64,000 nucleotides of DNA from JAXMCI01 sp046349435 (GTDB lineage: Bacteria > Pseudomonadota > Alphaproteobacteria > Dongiales > Dongiaceae): NCBI GenBank assembly GCA_046349435.1, contig JAXMCI010000015.1, forward strand, positions 1-64,000, in the 5' to 3' direction. Positions within the stretch are counted from its first letter, which is position 1. Every line of letters begins with the position of its first letter. A program made the translations under genes and the position numbers. A model generated the notes under the pieces. That model saw nothing but the letters and a program-made list of their open reading frames with translations. It had not been told where the DNA came from and did no database searches. Of the stretch, positions 38,939 to 46,798 are shown in pieces.

Positions 38939-40681
38939 CTATTCCGGCTGCCAGCCGGCCCGCTGCAGCCCGTCCAGCATGATGGCGCGATCCTCGGGGC
39001 TGCGGAACGGGTAGGTGGCGTCGAGATAGGCGAGCGAGAAGTCCGGCTGCAGGGTCAGCACCTGCGCCAGCGCCACCGCCGCCTCGGCGGTCTCGCCCCG
39101 GCGCCCCAGCGCGGCCGCAAGGCGCTGCCACGCCCGCACGTTGCGCCGGCCTTCGGCGACCGCCTCCCGCGCGGTGCGCACCGCGTCGTCGTTCGCCCCG
39201 AGCAGGAGATGGCAGAGCGCCATGTCGGCGAGGATGAGGGAGCGGGACTGGTAGCGCGGATCGAGCCGCAGCACCGCCTCGAGGGCCTTCAGCGCGGCCT
39301 CGGGCCGGCCGCCGAACCCCAGCGCGCAGCCGAGGAACTGGTAGGCGATGGCCGAGCTGGGGTTGAGGGTGATCGCCCGCTCCTCCTCGGCGATGGCCCG
39401 GTCGAAAGCGTGCTCGGTCCAGACCAGCCCGATCCCGAGGAGCGCATGCGCCAGCCAGTCGCCGTCGTCGGCCGCGACCGCTTCCGCGGCCGCCGCCCGG
39501 GTCGCCGCGAGGGCGCGGGGCGGGTCGCTGGTCCAGCCGGACAGCGCCTCCTGGAACAGCGCCAGGGCGAGGAGAGAGCGCGGATAGCTGGCCGCCGGAT
39601 CGAGCCGGATCGCCTGCTCGAGCATGCCGCGGGCCTCCCCGAGCTCCGCGCGCGTGCCGCGCCGGATCAGCCACAAGGCACGCACCGCCAGGTCCCAGGC
39701 GTCCAGGCTGTGCGGCGCCTTGCGCAGCACCCGGGCGTCCTCCGCCCGGGCGATCTGCGGCTCGATGGCGGATACGATGGCGCGGGCGATCTCGTCCTGC
39801 AGGTCGAACATGTCGGCGAGCTGGCGGTCGTAGCGCTCCGCCCAGAGCTGGTGGCCGCTGGCGGCGTCGACCAGCTGCGCGCCGATGCGGATCCGGCCGC
39901 CGGCGCGCCGCACGCTGCCCTCGACGATGTACCGGGCACCGAGCTGCCTGGCGATCTCGCTGACCTCGGCGGCCCTGGCCTTGAAGGCGAAGGTGGAGTT
40001 GCGCGAGATCACCGGGAACCAGCGCCAGCAGGAGAGCGCGGTGATGACGTCCTCGGTGATGCCGTCGGCGAAGTAGCCCTGGTCGGCGTCGCCGCTCAGG
40101 TTCTCGAACGGCAGCACGGCGACGGCCGGCCGCCCCAGCACCGGCCGGGCAGGCGGCGCCGCGCGCTCGGGCATCGCGCCGGACCACCGCACCCGGTGCG
40201 CGCCGACCGGCTCGTCGATGTTCTTGAGCTGCTGCAGCCCGAGCGGCTCGAACTGCACCTCGAGCTTGTTGCGGACCTCGGCGAACACCAGGTCGGAGAC
40301 GGCGATGCCGCCGGGATCGGCGACCTCCTGCAGCCGCGCCGCGATGTTCACGCCGTCGCCGTAGATGTCGCCGTCCTCGATGACCAGCTCGCCGATGTTG
40401 ATGCCGATCCGCAGCGGCAGGCCGCCCGCGCCGCCGGCCTGCTCCGCCGCGGCGCGCTGGATCGCCACCGCGCAGCTGACCGCGTCCACGACGCTGCCGA
40501 ACTCGGCCAGGAAGCCGTCGCCGAGCAGCTTGACGATGCGGCCGCGGTGGGCCGCCACGCTGGGCTCGATGACGCCGGCGCGCTGCTCCCGCAGCGAGGT
40601 CAGCGTAGCCGTCTCGTCGGCGCGGATCAGCCGGCTGTAGCCGACGACGTCGGCGGCGAGAACGGCGGCAAGCCTGCGCAA
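38939..40681 (-). CDS. Class III adenylate/guanylate cyclase with TolB-like and TPR regions
   Basis: A 580-residue protein. The N-terminal 175 residues are a class III cyclase catalytic domain, with the metal-binding Asp in AADVVGYSR (about 8-16) and LLGDGFLAEF carrying the second Asp; INIGELVIEDGDIYGDGVNIAARL is the conserved strand region. Residues about 205-330 match the TolB-like segment VAVLPFENLSGDADQGYFADGI, and the rest are TPR-like helices. No ATG exists near the domain start in this frame; TTG at 40679-40681 with GAGGG upstream gives the usual LRRLAAVLAAD start. An ATG next to GGGAGG is in another frame. The product is probably cAMP; the signal is unknown. Confidence 0.85.
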   Translation of the reverse strand: MRRLAAVLAADVVGYSRLIRADETATLTSLREQRAGVIEPSVAAHRGRIVKLLGDGFLAEFGSVVDAVSCAVAIQRAAAEQAGGAGGLPLRIGINIGELVIEDGDIYGDGVNIAARLQEVADPGGIAVSDLVFAEVRNKLEVQFEPLGLQQLKNIDEPVGAHRVRWSGAMPERAAPPARPVLGRPAVAVLPFENLSGDADQGYFADGITEDVITALSCWRWFPVISRNSTFAFKARAAEVSEIARQLGARYIVEGSVRRAGGRIRIGAQLVDAASGHQLWAERYDRQLADMFDLQDEIARAIVSAIEPQIARAEDARVLRKAPHSLDAWDLAVRALWLIRRGTRAELGEARGMLEQAIRLDPAASYPRSLLALALFQEALSGWTSDPPRALAATRAAAAEAVAADDGDWLAHALLGIGLVWTEHAFDRAIAEEERAITLNPSSAIAYQFLGCALGFGGRPEAALKALEAVLRLDPRYQSRSLILADMALCHLLLGANDDAVRTAREAVAEGRRNVRAWQRLAAALGRRGETAEAAVALAQVLTLQPDFSLAYLDATYPFRSPEDRAIMLDGLQRAGWQPE

Positions 40682-40795
40682 AGCGACCCTCGGTCTGGCC
40701 CGGCTCCGCGGCTGCCATCCTCCCTGGTGACGCCGCGCCGGTTCAGGATAACATATGCAGAACACCGGCACGGCGGAAACTCGGGAAGGACGGCG

Positions 40796-41671
40796 ATGAT
40801 CGGCGAGGCGGAGGTCCGGCACTACCGGGAGCACGGCTATCTCGTGGTCCCCAACCTGCTCGACGCGGCGACCGTGGCGGCGCTGCGCGAGCGCACCGAG
40901 CTCTATCTCGAGAGCGCGCGCGGCAAGGTGGCGAGCGACGCGGTGCACGACCTCGAGGAGTCGCACCGGCCGGAGCTGCCGCGGGTGCGCCGGATCAAGG
41001 ATCCCTGCGACCTCGACGGCCTGTTCTATGCCACCGCGCGGCGGCCGGAGATCCTCGACGTCGTGGCCAAGCTGGTCGGGCCGAACATCCGCTACCACCA
41101 CAGCAAGATCAACATCAAGGCGGCCGGCTACGGCGCCGCGGTGGAGTGGCACCAGGACTGGGCGTTCTACCCCGCGACCAACGACGACATCCTGGAGATC
41201 GGCATCGTCATCGATCCCTGCGAGGCCGAGAACGGGCCGATGATGGTGGTGCCGGGCAGCCACAAGGGCCCGGTCCACGACCATCATGTCGACGGCCGCT
41301 TCTGCGGCGCCTTCGATCCGGTCGCCGCCGGCGTCGACCGGTCGCGTGCGGTCAGCCTGCTGGCGCCCGCCGGCAGCATCACGGTGCACCATGTCCGCAT
41401 GGTGCATGGCTCGGGCGTCAACCGCTCGAACCGGCCGCGCCGGCTGTTCCTGATCGGCTACGCCGCCGCCGACGCGCTGTCGCTGACCGAGTTCAACGGC
41501 AACTGGGACAAGTACCATGGCTGGATGGTGGCCGGAGAGGACACCGTCGTGCCGCGGGTCGAGCCGGTGCCGGTGCGCATGCCCTTCCCGCGCGCCTCGC
41601 ACCAGGGCTCGATCTACGAGAACCAGCGCAGCCTGAAGAACCCCTATTTCGAGAAGGTCAAGGCGACCTGA
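40796..41671 (+). CDS. Phytanoyl-CoA dioxygenase family protein
   Basis: A 291-residue Fe(II)/2-oxoglutarate dioxygenase. The iron triad is visible as His and Asp in VEWHQDWAF (about 115-123) and His in HHVRMVHGSG (about 197-206), with the 2-oxoglutarate Arg in SNRPRRLFL. PGSHKGP is the conserved turn after the first strand pair. It hydroxylates an unactivated carbon of a small molecule; in soil alphaproteobacteria relatives act on ectoine, phosphonates, fatty acids or amino acids, and no neighbour settles which. GGAAGGA precedes the ATG. It is divergent from the cyclase gene and 10 bp upstream of the LLM gene, so these two are probably co-transcribed. Confidence 0.87.
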   Translation: MIGEAEVRHYREHGYLVVPNLLDAATVAALRERTELYLESARGKVASDAVHDLEESHRPELPRVRRIKDPCDLDGLFYATARRPEILDVVAKLVGPNIRYHHSKINIKAAGYGAAVEWHQDWAFYPATNDDILEIGIVIDPCEAENGPMMVVPGSHKGPVHDHHVDGRFCGAFDPVAAGVDRSRAVSLLAPAGSITVHHVRMVHGSGVNRSNRPRRLFLIGYAAADALSLTEFNGNWDKYHGWMVAGEDTVVPRVEPVPVRMPFPRASHQGSIYENQRSLKNPYFEKVKAT

Positions 41672-41681
41672 CGCCGTCGCC

Positions 41682-42698
41682 TTGGCCGGCCTCGGGCTCT
41701 CCGTCCTCGACCAGTCGCCGGTTCCCTCCGGGACCAGCCCGGCCGAGGCGCTCGCCAACAGCATCGCGCTCGCCCGGCTCGCCGACCGGCTCGGCTATCG
41801 CCGCTTCTGGGTGGCCGAGCATCACGGCATGGAGGGGCTGGCCTCGACCGCGCCGGAGATCCTGCTGGCGCGGCTGACCGGCGAGACCGCGCGGATCCGG
41901 CTCGGCTCCGGCGCGGTGCTGCTGCCGCACTACAGCCCGATGAAGGTCGCCGAGACCTTCCGCACGCTCGAGGCGCTGGCGCCCGGGCGCATCGATCTCG
42001 GCATCGGCCGGGCGCCCGGCGGCACCGGGCTCGAGGCCTATGCGCTGCGCCGCGACCAGGAGGTGCCGGTCGACGACTTCCCGGCCAAGCTCGCCGAGCT
42101 GCTCGCCTTCCTCGAGGGCGGCTTCCCGCCCAACCACCCCTTCTGCCGCATCCGCATCGCGCCCGGCACGCCCGAGCCGCCGCCGCTCTGGCTGCTCGGC
42201 TCCAGCAGCTGGAGCGCCGAGGCCGCCGCCGAGCTCGGCCTGCCCTACGCCTTCGCCCACTTCATCAGCCCGAAGCCGACGGCGGGCGCGCTGGAGCGCT
42301 ACCGCGCCGGGTTCAACCCCTCCCGCCGCGCCGCTCGGCCGACCGCGATGGTCTGCCTCGGCGCGGTCTGCGCCGCCAGCCTGGCCGAGGCCGAGCGGCT
42401 GTTCGCCAGCGCCCGCCTGTTCCGCCGCCGGGTCCGCCGCAACGACCTGCGCCCGGTGCCGACGCCGGAGGAGGCGCTGGCCGAGCTCGGCCCCGGCCCC
42501 GACCCGCTCGACCAGATCCCCGGCGAGCCGCTGCGCTACGTCGTCGGCACGCCGGAGAGCGCCGCCGCCGACCTGCGCCGGCTGGCCGCCGAATGGCAGG
42601 TCGAGGAGCTGATGATCGTCGCCGTGCTGCACGACCACGGCGCCCGGATGGAATCATACCGGCTGCTCGCCGAGGCGCTGGGGCTCTCGGGCGGCTGA
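41682..42698 (+). CDS. LLM class flavin-dependent oxidoreductase
   Basis: A 338-residue luciferase-like monooxygenase starting at TTG 41682. LSVLDQSPVPSGTSPAEAL (about 5-23) and RFWVAEHHGMEGLASTAPEI (about 45-64) are typical of the MsnO8/YhbW group within the family, which lacks a proven general substrate. FMN or FMNH2 is supplied by a separate reductase. It follows the dioxygenase stop by 10 bp. No convincing Shine-Dalgarno precedes the TTG, so translation may be coupled to the upstream gene. Function beyond the family is unknown. Confidence 0.83.
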   Translation: MAGLGLSVLDQSPVPSGTSPAEALANSIALARLADRLGYRRFWVAEHHGMEGLASTAPEILLARLTGETARIRLGSGAVLLPHYSPMKVAETFRTLEALAPGRIDLGIGRAPGGTGLEAYALRRDQEVPVDDFPAKLAELLAFLEGGFPPNHPFCRIRIAPGTPEPPPLWLLGSSSWSAEAAAELGLPYAFAHFISPKPTAGALERYRAGFNPSRRAARPTAMVCLGAVCAASLAEAERLFASARLFRRRVRRNDLRPVPTPEEALAELGPGPDPLDQIPGEPLRYVVGTPESAAADLRRLAAEWQVEELMIVAVLHDHGARMESYRLLAEALGLSGG

Positions 42699-42922
42699 CC
42701 GGGCCTGGCCCGCCGGACTGCGGCACCGGGCCGCGCCTTGCCGGGGCCTCTCCGCCGGGAGACGACGTCGACGGTCGTGCGCATCCCTCGCATACGCTCG
42801 CCTCCGAGTAGGCTTTGCAGTACAATGGCATGGCGTAGGCGATCGTCAGCCTCGCGACAGCGTGCTCAGGGAAAAATCGCAAGGCGACCTGGAACGTCCG
42901 TCCTGGGGGAGCGGAGCGCTAC

Positions 42923-43969
42923 ATGGACTCGATCACACGGCCCTGGGCCGAGCAGCGCGTCGGCCCGATGGCGGCGCTGCCCGCCATCCTCAGGGAACGC
43001 GGCATCGATCCGGCGCCGATCGCCGCTGCCGGGCCGATCAGCGTCGACGACCTCGCCGATCCCACCGCCCGCGTCTCCTTCTACGATTGCGCCAGGGTCA
43101 TCAAGGCGGCCGCGGCGGCGACCGGGTGCCCGCATCTCGGCCTGCTGATCGGGCAGCGCTGCGACTTCTCCGGCCTGGGGCTGCCCGGGCAGCTCGCGCT
43201 GGCAGCGCCGGATGTGGAAACCGGCCTGCGCGTCCTCACGCGGCTGCAGCACATGAACAGCCGCGGCGGGCTCATCTACATCTCGAACCGCGGCGGCGAG
43301 GCGGCCCTGCACTATGCGCACTACGCACACGGCGTGGACGCGGCGGACCACATCATCGCGCTCTGCATCGCGATTGCCTTCAACGGGTTGAGCCAGCTCT
43401 GCGGCCCGGAATGGCGGCCAACCGCGGTCGAACTGACGTTCCGCCCGCCCGCCGATCCCCGTCCCTACCTCGAATTCTTCCGGGCGCCGGTGCGGTTCAA
43501 TGCGCCGCAGTCGCGGGTCTCGTTCCCGGCCTCGTGGCTCAGCCGAAGCCTGCCGAGCGCCGATCCGGAGCTCTTCGCGCGGCTGCAGGGCCAGGCGGCG
43601 CGCACGCATCGCATCGACACCGCCGCGCAGCTCCGCCGCATCCTGCGGCAGATGGTCGAGGAGGGCGCCGCGACGGCGCAGCAGGCGGCCCGCGCCCTCG
43701 GGCTCCATCCGCGCACGCTGGATCGCCGCCTGAGCGAGCTCGGCACCTCCTACCGGGCCATCCTCGACGAGGTCCGTTCCGAGGTCGCCTGCCACCTGCT
43801 GCGCGACAGCGATCTCGGCATCGTCGAGATCGGCTCGCTGCTCGGCTACGCCAACCCGAGCGCGCTCACCCGCGCCTTCCGCCGCTGGTCGGGCTACGCC
43901 CCGGCGCAGTGGCGCGACATGGTCCGCTCCGGCCGCGGCACATCGGGCACATCGGGCGAAGCCCGCTAG
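42923..43969 (+). CDS. AraC family transcriptional regulator
   Basis: A 348-residue regulator with an N-terminal Arabinose_bd-type ligand domain (about 20-215; GLGLPGQLALAAPDVETGLRVL is typical) and a C-terminal AraC double HTH (about 240-335; AARALGLHPRTLDRRLSELG, IVEIGSLLGYANPSALTRAFRRWSG). Members with this N-terminal domain (OruR/ArgR2-like) often activate amine or aromatic degradation genes. The next gene on the same strand is the BKACE gene 247 bp away, with a striking palindrome in between, so the BKACE cassette is the likely target. Confidence 0.87.
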   Translation: MDSITRPWAEQRVGPMAALPAILRERGIDPAPIAAAGPISVDDLADPTARVSFYDCARVIKAAAAATGCPHLGLLIGQRCDFSGLGLPGQLALAAPDVETGLRVLTRLQHMNSRGGLIYISNRGGEAALHYAHYAHGVDAADHIIALCIAIAFNGLSQLCGPEWRPTAVELTFRPPADPRPYLEFFRAPVRFNAPQSRVSFPASWLSRSLPSADPELFARLQGQAARTHRIDTAAQLRRILRQMVEEGAATAQQAARALGLHPRTLDRRLSELGTSYRAILDEVRSEVACHLLRDSDLGIVEIGSLLGYANPSALTRAFRRWSGYAPAQWRDMVRSGRGTSGTSGEAR

Positions 43970-44067
43970 CCGGCTCCGCCCGGCGCAACCGTCGGCGAGA
44001 CCACCGCGTCACATGCGTGCCGCGGCGCGCGAACCACCTCACCCATGCTGGGGGCAGCTCGTACCGC

Positions 44068-44120
44068 CGACCTCGGCGCGGGGGGATTTTGGCCAAAAAA
44101 GATAATCGGCGCCGAGGTCG
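44068..44120. promoter_or_regulatory. Nested palindrome upstream of the BKACE gene
   Basis: An outer perfect 12-bp inverted repeat, CGACCTCGGCGC (44068-44079) and GCGCCGAGGTCG (44109-44120), encloses a perfect 12-bp palindrome TTTTGGCCAAAA (44087-44098). It lies 97 bp before the BKACE start and 98 bp after the AraC-family stop. It may be an operator pair for a dimeric regulator, or a terminator-like structure of the regulator gene. Confidence 0.5.
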
Positions 44121-44216
44121 CGACAACATACTCCGCGCGTCCGCAAGCCGGCAGATCAGCAAGTGCCGCTCGCTGGATCGGATGAGGGCAACTTCCTATC
44201 CCAGGGAGAAGAGACC

Positions 44217-45326
44217 ATGTATTTCACGGACGATTCGCTATTCCCCGAGAACATGCAGCCGCTGATCATCACCGCGGCGCCCTTCGGGCCGGAATGGCTG
44301 CCCGGCGACGCGGACATACCGCTGACCTGGGACGAGCAGGTGCAGCGGGCGGTCGACTGCTACAACGCCGGCGCGACCATGTTGCATGTGCATGTACGCG
44401 ACCCCAAGACCGGCCAGGGCTCGACCAACTTCGACGAGTACAACTACTTCCTCGGCCGGCTGCGCGAGGCGGTGCCGAAAATGATTCTGCAGATCGGCGG
44501 CTCGATCTCCTTCGCGCCGCACACCGACGATGCCAAGGCCAAGTGGCTCGACTACGACACCCGGCACATGCTCACCGAGCTCAATCCGAAGCCGGATTGC
44601 GTGACGGTGACCACGGGCACGACGCTCTGGGACGTGACGCAGGCCTTCATTCCCAGCGACGTCAAGGGCACCCATCTCGACGACCCGAAGGTCGCCGCCG
44701 CCTGGGCTGACATGGTGGTGGATTCGACCTCGAAGTTCTACCTCGAGCACCTAAAGCGGCTCTCGGCCAACAAGATCCAGCCCTACTTCGTCCCCGCCCA
44801 CGTGCACCAGCTGGAGATCGTCGAGCGGCTGCTTCGGGCCGGCGTCTACAAGGGGCCGCTGAACCTCGCGCTCTGCGGCTATGGCGGCGGCACGATGGGC
44901 CGCAACCCGTTCGACTGGATGGAGATGCTCCGACGCACGCCGCACGGCGCATCCTCCGTCACCTTCTGGAGCAGCATGCGCGGCAACATCGCGATCCAGA
45001 CCATGTCGGTCGTGCTCGGCACCCATGTTCGAGTCGGCAACGAGGACAATCTCTGGGACGCGAACCGGCAGCGCTGGGAATCGGTGAAGCAGGTCGAGTG
45101 GGCGGTGAAGCAGGCCGAGCACTTCGGCCGCAAGGTGGCGACCGCCGACGAGGCCCGGCAGATCATGAAGATCGGCGTCTGGTACGATACCGTCGAGGAG
45201 ACGCTGTTCAAGCTCGGCCTGCCGCCGAACCGGCCGGAGGGCTACAAGGGCTTCCTCGCCTACGACACGGACGGGCGCCTGCCGAAGGCGGCGGGGACCC
45301 GCACCGCGCCCACCAGCATCCTCTAG
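44217..45326 (+). CDS. BKACE (DUF849) family beta-keto acid cleavage enzyme
   Basis: A 369-residue member of the 3-keto-5-aminohexanoate cleavage (Kce/BKACE) family, which condenses a beta-keto acid with acetyl-CoA and releases acetoacetate plus a new CoA thioester. The zinc motif is visible as MLHVHVRDP (His57 and His59), and TVTTGTTLWD and NLALCGYGGG lie at barrel-strand ends. It is longer than typical BKACE (about 300), with an extra C-terminal segment from about 300 that ends in TRTAPTSIL. GGGAGAAG precedes the ATG. The AraC gene upstream and the CMD gene downstream suggest a small catabolic cassette. Substrate unknown; carnitine-derived dehydrocarnitine is one known BKACE substrate that would suit the betaine theme. 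Confidence 0.85.
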   Translation: MYFTDDSLFPENMQPLIITAAPFGPEWLPGDADIPLTWDEQVQRAVDCYNAGATMLHVHVRDPKTGQGSTNFDEYNYFLGRLREAVPKMILQIGGSISFAPHTDDAKAKWLDYDTRHMLTELNPKPDCVTVTTGTTLWDVTQAFIPSDVKGTHLDDPKVAAAWADMVVDSTSKFYLEHLKRLSANKIQPYFVPAHVHQLEIVERLLRAGVYKGPLNLALCGYGGGTMGRNPFDWMEMLRRTPHGASSVTFWSSMRGNIAIQTMSVVLGTHVRVGNEDNLWDANRQRWESVKQVEWAVKQAEHFGRKVATADEARQIMKIGVWYDTVEETLFKLGLPPNRPEGYKGFLAYDTDGRLPKAAGTRTAPTSIL

Positions 45327-45346
45327 CTCCAGCAGGCGGACCCTGG

Positions 45347-45376
45347 GCGCCGCGGGCCAAGGACGGCCCGCGGCGC
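45347..45376 (+). terminator. Strong hairpin between BKACE and CMD genes
   Basis: GCGCCGCGGGCC (45347-45358) and GGCCCGCGGCGC (45365-45376) form a perfect 12-bp stem with the loop AAGGAC, 20 bp after the BKACE stop. No T run follows. It could attenuate or process the transcript ahead of the CMD gene. Confidence 0.5.
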
Positions 45377-45418
45377 ACCACCCCGCCGCCGATTCGACCT
45401 GCCAGCGAGGACCGGAAC

Positions 45419-46141
45419 ATGGAGACCGAGACCACGAACGGCCCGTGGGACGCCGCACTGCGGCAGCTGCGTGATTGGGACCCGACCTGGGCGGAGGCCT
45501 GCGACCGCGTCGCCATGGACCCCTGGCGGTCGGGCGTGCTGTCGCGCAAGCTGGTCGAGCTGATCAGCCTCGGCCTCAACGCCGCCTGCACCAACCTCAA
45601 CGCCGACGGCACCCGCCGCCACCTGCACGCGGCGCTCGACGCCGGCGCCAGCCGGGACGAGATCCTGCTGATCCTCAAATGCGCCACCGTGATGGCGCTT
45701 CACTCCTGCAGCCTGGGCGCGCCGATCCTGCTCGAGGAGGCGCGCGAGGCCGGCGTGCCGGTGCAGCCGCGGCCACCGGTCGCCACCCCGGCCACCGACA
45801 AGATGCGAGCGCTCGGCCAGTGGAACACTGCCTGGGACCCGTTCGTCGACCTCGATCCCGGCTGGACCGATGCCTTCATGGCGGCCGGCACCGGGATCTA
45901 TGCCAGCGGCGTGCTGCCGGCCAAGGAGATCGAGCTGATCAGCATCGCCTTCGACGCCTCCTTCACCCACATGTACGCGCCCGGCACGCGCCGTCACATC
46001 AAGGCGGCGCTGAAGCAGGGCGCGACGGTCGCGGAGATCATGGAGGTGCTCAAGCTCTGCGTCGCGCAGGGCGTGCAGGCGATCAATCTCGGCGTCCCGC
46101 TCCTGGCGGAGGCGCTGGCACAGCGAGAGGAGTCCGCCTGA
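45419..46141 (+). CDS. Carboxymuconolactone decarboxylase family protein, two CMD domains
   Basis: A 240-residue protein made of two tandem CMD repeats: the first holds VELISLGLNAAC, DGTRRHLHAALDAGAS and EILLILKCATVM (about 40-105), the second IELISIAFDAS, PGTRRHIKAALKQGAT and EIMEVLKLCVAQ (about 165-225). Neither repeat has the CxxC of AhpD-type peroxidases, so a decarboxylase, lactone-acting or hydratase-like role is more likely than redox. It follows the BKACE gene across a hairpin and ends in a 1-bp TGATG overlap with the membrane protein gene. Confidence 0.85.
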   Translation: METETTNGPWDAALRQLRDWDPTWAEACDRVAMDPWRSGVLSRKLVELISLGLNAACTNLNADGTRRHLHAALDAGASRDEILLILKCATVMALHSCSLGAPILLEEAREAGVPVQPRPPVATPATDKMRALGQWNTAWDPFVDLDPGWTDAFMAAGTGIYASGVLPAKEIELISIAFDASFTHMYAPGTRRHIKAALKQGATVAEIMEVLKLCVAQGVQAINLGVPLLAEALAQREESA

Positions 46142-46719
46142 TGCCGCAGAGCCACGACACGGCCCCCGCCAGCCGCGCACAGAAGCTCGGCCGGTGGGCG
46201 CTCCACGAGATGACGCGCTTCGTGGTGCTGTTCCTCTATCTCTGGATCCTGTTCGGGGTGTTCGTGCTGCACCAGAGCATCGTCCTGCGCGAGAACGGGA
46301 TCCACTACTCCGCGCAGGGCTTCGCGCTGATCAACGCGCTGGTCCTGGCGAAGGTCATGCTGGTCGCCGAGGACCTCAACCTCTCCCGCTGGCTCGACCG
46401 GCGGCCGCTGATCTATCCGATCCTGCACGAATCCTTCCTCTTCACCGCGCTCTTCATCGCCTTCCACGTGCTGGAGGAGCTGGTGGTCGGGCTCGTCCAC
46501 GGCGAGACTCTCGCCCAGAGCGTGCCGGCGGTCGGCGGCGGCGGCTTCGCCGGCCTCGTCTGCGTCGCGGTGATCTTCTTCTTCGCGCTGATGCCGTTCT
46601 TCGGCTTCCGCAACCTCAGCCGGGCGATCGGGCCGGACCGCATGAAGGCGATGCTGTTCGGCCCCTGGGACGGGGCCGGCAGCCCCGGCGCGGCGGCACC
46701 GCGCGCCGGCAAGCGGTAG
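46141..46719 (+). CDS. Small integral membrane protein, unknown
   Basis: A 192-residue protein with a basic N-terminus and about four membrane segments: FVVLFLYLWILFGVFVL (about 28-44), an Ala/Leu segment near 63-76, FLFTALFIAFHVLEELVVGL (about 100-119) and LVCVAVIFFFALMPFFGF (about 138-155). Histidines and glutamates sit in or beside the third segment (FHVLEEL). I do not recognise the family. Its ATG overlaps the CMD stop by one base, so it is co-translated with that gene and may anchor or transport for the cassette. Confidence 0.7.
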   Translation: MPQSHDTAPASRAQKLGRWALHEMTRFVVLFLYLWILFGVFVLHQSIVLRENGIHYSAQGFALINALVLAKVMLVAEDLNLSRWLDRRPLIYPILHESFLFTALFIAFHVLEELVVGLVHGETLAQSVPAVGGGGFAGLVCVAVIFFFALMPFFGFRNLSRAIGPDRMKAMLFGPWDGAGSPGAAAPRAGKR

Positions 46720-46750
46720 CGGCCGGCACGCCCCCCCCCGCGCGCGCTCC

Positions 46751-46798
46751 GTCGCCCGGCGATCAGGGCCGCTGCGATGCGGCCCTCTGCCGGGCGAC
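46751..46798. terminator. Nested bidirectional hairpin between convergent genes
   Basis: Outer arms GTCGCCCGGC (46751-46760) and GCCGGGCGAC (46789-46798) and inner arms AGGGCCGC (46765-46772) and GCGGCCCT (46779-46786) are all perfect, giving a cruciform-like structure. It spans the stop codon of the minus-strand gene and lies 31 bp after the plus-strand stop, a natural place for a two-way terminator. Confidence 0.55.
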
